From positions 1,178,001 to 1,242,000 of the forward strand of contig NC_002689.2 of the NCBI RefSeq assembly GCF_000011185.1: a stretch of DNA of 64,000 nt, read 5' to 3'. Below the pieces are notes generated by a model that made no database searches, was not told the DNA's origin, and saw nothing but the letters and a program-made list of their open reading frames with translations. This DNA comes from Thermoplasma volcanium GSS1 (GTDB lineage: Archaea; Thermoplasmatota; Thermoplasmata; Thermoplasmatales; Thermoplasmataceae). This document shows positions 54,812-64,000 of this stretch, one piece after another (within the stretch, counting starts at the first letter, position 1; each line of letters begins with the position of its first letter). A program made the translations under genes and the position numbers.

Positions 54812-55183
54812 CTACTTGAAAATATCAATTACTTCAGGGAGCATATGATTTCTGCTGAGGTAGCTAGCCTGTGTCTTAGTGTACCTATAGACAACATCCG
54901 CTTTTTCGGGCTGGAACTCCCATGGCTTTACTATAACAAGATCCTTTTCCCTAATCCACATTCTCTTCCTCATCCTACCAGGGATCCTGGCATTTCTTGT
55001 ATATCCGTCTTCGCACATCACTGATAATCTAGACGCACCTTCCATCTTCTCGACAATTCCAAACATTTCCCCTTTTTTCTTGTTTGGAAGGATAACTCTC
55101 CCAAGTGATTCTTCTTCTTCATTAAATTGATCTTGATCGACGTTAACGTCCTTATCTTCGTCTTCAGTTTTATCTGGGCTCAT
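54812..55183 (-). CDS. eif1A: Translation initiation factor aIF1A
   Basis: A 123-residue factor with the OB-fold blocks GEMFGIVEKMEGASRLSVMC near residue 38, RNARIPGRMRKRMWIREKDL near 63 and VIVKPWEFQP near 83. The N-terminal 27 residues are an acidic tail (DEDKDVNVDQDQFNEEEE). It binds the ribosomal A site and assists initiator tRNA and start-site selection. A TTTTTATATC TATA-like box about 27 bases before the ATG separates it from the RNA polymerase operon. It is followed by rio1, a pairing common in archaea. Confidence 0.93.
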   Translation of the reverse strand: MSPDKTEDEDKDVNVDQDQFNEEEESLGRVILPNKKKGEMFGIVEKMEGASRLSVMCEDGYTRNARIPGRMRKRMWIREKDLVIVKPWEFQPEKADVVYRYTKTQASYLSRNHMLPEVIDIFK

Positions 55184-55260
55184 TCGTAACTGTATGTATA
55201 ACAGATATAAAAATATGGTATTATTTATGACGTAGAATTTTATAACTCTGCATCAGGAAA

Positions 55261-55689
55261 TTACTGCTTCACACTTATAGTGTTTATATTGAAGTACCTA
55301 GACACAGCGTCCCTGAACAGCTTAATGTTTTTGCCCTCCTTCCCTATCACTTTGCCTATTTCCTCTTGCTTGACACCAACAACTATATCAGTTCTATTAT
55401 TCTTCCAGCTGATCTGAATTTCATTTACTCCGTACCTGAAGAATATATTCCTCACAAAGGTGAGAAGGTCCCTTGATATCTCAGCAACTAGTATATGTTT
55501 ATTGATCTTATCCTTCAAGTCAGAAATGACGTCTTTGTTTTTCTTGAACATCTCAGCCATCTTATGCTCTCCAACAATGAAGAGTGCCATATCCTCGTTC
55601 TCGACACATTCCATTAATTCAACCTTAGCTATCTTCTCAAATATGGCAATATGCGCCATAATTTCATTATCAACGGTTATCTCCTTCAT
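55261..55689 (-). CDS. nusA: NusA-like transcription factor
   Basis: A 142-residue archaeal NusA consisting of two KH domains only: CVENEDMALFIVGEHKMAEM near residue 28 and GVKQEEIGKVIGKEGKNIKL near 109, the latter with the GxxG loop. Bacterial NusA N- and S1 domains are absent, as in all archaea. It probably binds RNA in termination or antitermination. It is 9 bases after rpoA2 with a GAGGAAT site before the ATG, hence the last gene of the RNA polymerase operon. Confidence 0.9.
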   Translation of the reverse strand: MKEITVDNEIMAHIAIFEKIAKVELMECVENEDMALFIVGEHKMAEMFKKNKDVISDLKDKINKHILVAEISRDLLTFVRNIFFRYGVNEIQISWKNNRTDIVVGVKQEEIGKVIGKEGKNIKLFRDAVSRYFNINTISVKQ

Positions 55690-55698
55690 CCCTATTCC

Positions 55699-59893
<4,195 letters not shown>

Positions 59894-59897
<4 letters not shown>

Positions 59898-62800
59898 TTC
59901 ATATCACCCAACATAAGACGCATAACAACACCGAGAGATATCAGCTCATCCCTCATGAGCTTAAAGGCGTAACTGGTCTCTATTGGATAGATGTTACCTG
60001 TATTGCCGCAAACTGGACACCGAAGAGTTCCCTTTCTCCTGTCGTATATTGCTATATGCCCACATGAAGGGTTACCACACACGTAAAGTACGGTGCCATC
60101 GCTCTGATCTAGCAAGCGATCCTTTATTACCATTGCAGCCCCATGCGCAATTAACGTATCTCTTTCCATTTCTCCGAACCTTAAACCACCCTGCCTGGAT
60201 CGGCCTTCGGTTGGCTGCCTGGTAAGTATTTGGACAGGCCCCCTAGACCTGGCGTGGAATTTACCTGCTACCATGTGGTGCAACTTCTGGTAATATATTA
60301 CACCCACAAATATGTCGGCCCTGAACTTACGTCCGGTTATTCCGTCGTACATAACCTCTGTTCCAGACTTCCTAAAACCATATTTGACAAGTTCGTCCCT
60401 GAGGCTCTTTTCTGGTTCCCCGCTGAAAATTGTACCATCGATGAACTTGCCCGTCCTTGAGGCTATTTTCCCTCCAATCATCTCAAGTATATGGCCAACG
60501 GTCATCCTTGACGGTATAGAGTGCGGGTTGAATATAAGATCCGGTATTATACCTTCCTCGGTAAACGGCATATCTTCCTGCGGAACTACTAATCCAATGA
60601 CGCCTTTCTGACCGTGCCTAGAGGCAAATTTATCCCCTAGTTCAGGAATCCTTTCGCTCCTTACCTTTATTTTAACGACCCTGCTATTACTCTCTGAAAC
60701 TGTGAGAAAAACGTTGTCTACATAACCGCTTTCGTTTGGTCTCATCGTAACAGAAGACTCCCTTCTTCTCTGCGGACCGAGCCTTTCCTCTCCTTCCTCT
60801 AGGAATCTCGGCGGTGAGGTCTTTCCTATGAGGACGTCAGAGCCTTCTACATATGCTTCTGGGTATATTATTCCACTTTCGTCGAGGTTCTTATAATACT
60901 CTTCCGCCCTGGCCCCTATTACGTCGTGAGTGGGAATTTCGAACTTATCTTCCTGACCGCCGGGGTATCTTCGCTCTTCAGCTGAATAAGTCCTGAAGAA
61001 TGTGCTTCTTCCTAGTCCACGGTCTATTGCAGCCTTATTTATAACCAGTGCATCCTGTATGTTGTAACCTTCATAGGATAGAACGGCCACTACAAAGTTC
61101 TGCCCTGCTGGCCTTCTGTCGTAATGCGTGTATTCCATCACACGAGTACGTACAAGCGGAACCTGAGGATAGTGAAGCAGGTGTCCTCGCGTATCGGGTC
61201 TTATCCTCACATTAGATTGAGCAAAGCCAAGAGACTGCTTTGCCATCGCAGATGCAATAGTTATTCTTGGTGAAGAATTATGCTCAGGATACGGAATTAT
61301 CGATGCTACAACACCAAGTATCATTGCTGGGTCTATTTCTAAATGTGTGTGCTCCGGAGTTATAAGCGATGGGACTTCGAATTTGTTGTAACAGAATCCG
61401 CACTCAAGGATAATATTATTGGAGCCTGGGTTAGACCAGTCAACCATAGATCTGTATAGGTAACTCGAGCAGTGTGGGCATTTTTCGGGTATATTATAGG
61501 CATACACTGCTACGTATGCATCTTCCTCTTCTTCTGCATCAAGCCATTCTAATGCACCAACCTTAACAAGGTCTTCGAAGCTGTACTCGTCCTTCCTCAG
61601 CTTCTCTATCATGTCTTCGGTTATCACGGTACGGCCGTCCTTAAGAACAAGAAGCGGCCTTCTCAACCTGCCCCTATCGCAGTTAACAATGACCTCATTT
61701 GTGTTATCATCATACCTTACATTGATCTCGTCCGATATACGCCCTGCACGACGTTCTTCTCTTAATCTCCGGACAAGATACCTTGGATCGTCGTGGTAAC
61801 CCACGAAATCTCCATTGAGATATACTCTGCCCTTGTTTGGGCTTTCCTCTAGGACCTCCTTAACGTCCATACCTTTCAGGATCTCCATCACAGTTTCAGA
61901 ATCTATTCCTTGAGTTACGTTGATGAGAAGGGCTGCGTTTTTAACAAGGCCGCAGTTTTGGCCTTCTGGAGTTTCGTTGGGACATATCCTCCCCCACTGA
62001 GTAGGGTGTAGATCACGAGCTTCGAAGTGAGGCTGTGTCCTGGTAAGCGGAGATATTATTCTGCGCAGGTGACTTATTGTACTTAGATTAGAGACTCTAT
62101 CAAGTAATTGCGATACTCCAGTACGGCCACCGATCCAATTTCCTGTTGACATAGCATGCAGTATTCTTTGCGTCAGCAGATCCTGCCTTACGGCTGGCCG
62201 AATCTTTATCCCTCTCTTCCTGTTGTAAGTTTTTTCTAGCTGATATTTTAGGTCCTTCATCACGGATTGGAATGCACTCCTGAACAGTTCGTCCATAAGG
62301 TCCCCGGCAAGCTTTATCCTCTTATTTGCCAGGTGGTCTTTGTCGTCTTCCTTCCTTATGCCTAGGCTTAGTTCAAGTAGAGAACGGGCCATCCTTCCAA
62401 GATAAATAGCCTTTCTAATCCTATCAGATGCTGAATCGCCCAGATGTGGAAGAAGTGAATGATCAAGCATCTGAGATATCTTCTTGTCCCTAAATTCCTT
62501 CGCCTGGCCTGCAGCAAACCTCTTTTCTAAGTATGATATAGCGTCCTCAGTCGTATTTACCCCGTTCGGCGGCAAAATCTTTGGGTTTTTAGAATCCTCT
62601 ATGTTGGCGTATATGATCGGCTCCATTTCAGGAACTGATGCTATTGCATCGTGGACGTCTACATCACGTTCAAGACCTAATGCTTTCATAAGTATAACTA
62701 GTGGCACTGTTCCGGCGACGCTTGGAATCGATACATTTATAGTTCCGTCTGAGCCCTTTTCCATAGATGTTAGGGCACGGAAACCTCCACGCTGTGAGAA

Positions 62801-63481
62801 TACCTTGGCGACCTCAACTTTACTCTCATAGCGATCCTCCCATTCAACCATTATCTTGTTGGGAGCCAGATCTTCCAGGGAAACGATCACTCTCTCAGAT
62901 CCGCCTATTATAAAGTAACCTCCTGGATCGTCAGGGTCTTCACCAACATATTGGAGTTTTTCCCTGCGCGAAAGGCCAATTGGGCCATTGTTCTTCTCAA
63001 TATACTGATCTAAATTGCCTTCAGCCAACGTGCATATTTTGGATCTTACCATCACAGGTATGTCTCCAACTTTTATGGTTTCGCTTCCCTTTTCTATACC
63101 GTCCTCAACTATTCTGAGCTTTAAAGTAACCGGAGCCATATAATTTAGGTCTCTAAGACGTGCCTCATTTGGCGTTATCTGGTTCGAAGCGCCGGAAGCT
63201 TCTTTTATTTCAGGCTTACCGACAAATATTGTTTGTTCTCCGACATAATGCCCGTTTTCTCTTACACGGCCATAGTATATCCTTATGTCGTGCCCACCAG
63301 TCTTAGCTGGATCCAAAACAAAAAACCCCGGGTCTGCATCGTCCGATACCTTAGTCTCGTCTACGATCTGCTGCATAACGCTGTTGGGGTTATCAGAGCT
63401 TGCATAAAAAGAATTCATTGAATCGAGCTGATGATTTACAATTCCATATTTTTTAAAATAAGCATCAACAATCTCTCTCAC
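59894..63481 (-). CDS. rpoB: DNA-directed RNA polymerase subunit B (unsplit)
   Basis: A 1195-residue second-largest subunit in one piece, unlike methanogens and halophiles where B is split into B' and B''. Blocks include [20 protein letters not shown] near 188, [20 protein letters not shown] near 519, a zinc ribbon CPHCSSYLY with CGFCYNKF near 685, [17 protein letters not shown] near 806, [14 protein letters not shown] near 957 and the C-terminal zinc site CGNPSCGH with CPVCGN near 1150. It overlaps rpoH by 4 bases at its start and rpoA1 by 4 at its end. Confidence 0.97.
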
Positions 63482-63741
63482 TTAAACACCTCAGATGCTA
63501 CAACGCGATAGTAAACAGAATGGCCCATTGTTGGGCTGTTCCTTATTATCTTAATAACCGTACCATCCTTTATCTTGCCATGAATTGCCTCCAAAGCCTT
63601 TATTACAGGATCGTTTGGACTTATTCTCGGCAAAAATTCCTTTTCAATACCAAGTTCCTTCAGTATGGTTTTCTCCTCCTCTTCACTCACAATATGATGT
63701 TCCGGAACGAGATTATGATCTAATACATTAAATTTTGCCAT
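63478..63741 (-). CDS. rpoH: DNA-directed RNA polymerase subunit H
   Basis: An 87-residue subunit H, the homologue of the C-terminal part of Rpb5, with [20 protein letters not shown] at the start, [19 protein letters not shown] in the middle and GHSVYYRVV at the end. It sits at the lower jaw of the polymerase. The frame stays open to 63792, but that would run into the tRNA-Lys gene; the ATG at 63741 fits the family. It is the first protein gene of the H-B-A'-A''-NusA operon. Confidence 0.95.
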   Translation of the reverse strand: MAKFNVLDHNLVPEHHIVSEEEEKTILKELGIEKEFLPRISPNDPVIKALEAIHGKIKDGTVIKIIRNSPTMGHSVYYRVVASEVFK

Positions 63742-63761
63742 CTTCTTCCACCACGCGTGAA

Positions 63762-63835
63762 CGGGCCCGAGGGGGTTCGAACCCCTGACCACCTGGTTAA
63801 AAGCCAGATGCTCTACCTGGCTGAGCTACGGGCCC
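63762..63835 (-). tRNA. tRNA-Lys (TTT)
   Basis: On the minus strand the acceptor stem GGGCCCG pairs with CGGGCCC, the anticodon loop CTTTTAA carries TTT, and the T arm has GGGGTTCGAACCCC. Discriminator G; CCA is not encoded. A TATA-like TTTATTAATC lies about 40 bases upstream on the minus strand. It ends only 20 bases before rpoH and probably shares the RNA polymerase operon promoter. Confidence 0.95.
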
Positions 63836-63899
63836 ATAATTAGAAGCCTACATAACGAGGCGATTAATAAACATTTTTAGGCTTGATCTCATTAATGGA

Positions 63900-64000
63900 T
63901 TATTCCGGTTCAACCGCCTTGTATCTCTTAAGCGAAATTTCGAAGATCTCTCCAGACGATCCAAGCGTGTTCAGTATTTCATCAGTAGTGCTTTGATCTA
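63900..64000 (-). CDS. C-terminal end of an unidentified protein (cut by window edge)
   Basis: The minus-strand frame reads STTDEILNTLGSSGEIFEIS then LKRYKAVEPE to a TAA at 63900. About 33 residues are visible, mildly acidic, with a helix-strand pattern. The other two minus frames have early stops, so this one is likely coding. The gene precedes tRNA-Lys on the same strand. No family can be named from so little. Confidence 0.45.
   Translation of the reverse strand, partial: DQSTTDEILNTLGSSGEIFEISLKRYKAVEPE

Noticed and set aside
63742-63792. Longer rpoH start at 63792.
   Set aside because: It would translate part of the tRNA-Lys gene; the ATG at 63741 matches the family start.

Overview
The window is a piece of chromosome from a thermoacidophilic archaeon of the genus Thermoplasma. 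Recalled sequence of T. acidophilum thermosome alpha and thioredoxin reductase is very close to, but not identical with, the proteins here, so T. volcanium or a near relative is the best guess. This is judgement from memory, not a search. Supporting traits are an unsplit RNA polymerase B gene, class II HMG-CoA reductase, leaderless TATA-box genes and GGTGATC-type ribosome binding sites inside operons.

Layout. 1-5.1 kb: the end of a metF/metE-like methyl-transfer operon, an Lrp regulator, thermosome alpha, thioredoxin reductase and tRNA-His. 5.3-6.9 kb: a decayed patch with a broken threonine dehydratase cut off by a TnpB (IS605-type) remnant, plus another relic. 6.9-10.2 kb: haem O synthase, an unknown protein with a HEPN-like motif, and the ribosomal/RNAP operon L18e-L13-S9-RpoN running straight into tRNA-Pro. 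10.2-11.1 kb: AT-rich decayed DNA. 11.1-15.7 kb: a histidine-bearing polytopic membrane protein, ProC and glycerol kinase.

15.7-25.9 kb: a sugar-uptake regulon with a secreted protein, an ABC importer (binding protein, two permeases, ATPase), two tandem predicted (alpha/alpha)6-type glycoside hydrolases and a TrmB-type regulator. A palindromic putative operator lies in front of the importer. 26-35.4 kb: acetyl-CoA synthetase with an acetate-permease homologue, an aldo/keto reductase, a TauE-type exporter with its DUF1634 partner, a GltD-like flavoprotein and phosphoglycerate mutase. 35.4-45.7 kb: three MFS transporters, a CoA transferase, a MarR regulator, a nuclease-related membrane protein, HMG-CoA reductase and small unknowns.

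45.8-51.3 kb: dihydroorotate dehydrogenase PyrD-PyrK, then a group of TPR proteins of unknown function, the first with a damaged P-loop ATPase domain. 51.5-51.9 kb: an internally deleted TnpB relic. 52-55.2 kb: acyl-CoA dehydrogenase, a Pno1/Dim2-type KH protein, initiator tRNA-Met, Rio1 kinase and aIF1A. 55.2-64 kb: the RNA polymerase operon tRNA-Lys, rpoH, rpoB, rpoA1, rpoA2, nusA, all on the minus strand.

No CRISPR array, rRNA or intact insertion sequence is visible. The most notable observations are a Rio1 gene with no ATG/GTG/TTG start but a good AUA candidate, several perfect palindromes at promoters, two differently damaged TnpB relics, a HEPN-like orphan, and the TPR/pseudo-ATPase cluster. 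None of these amounts to a demonstrated new system.
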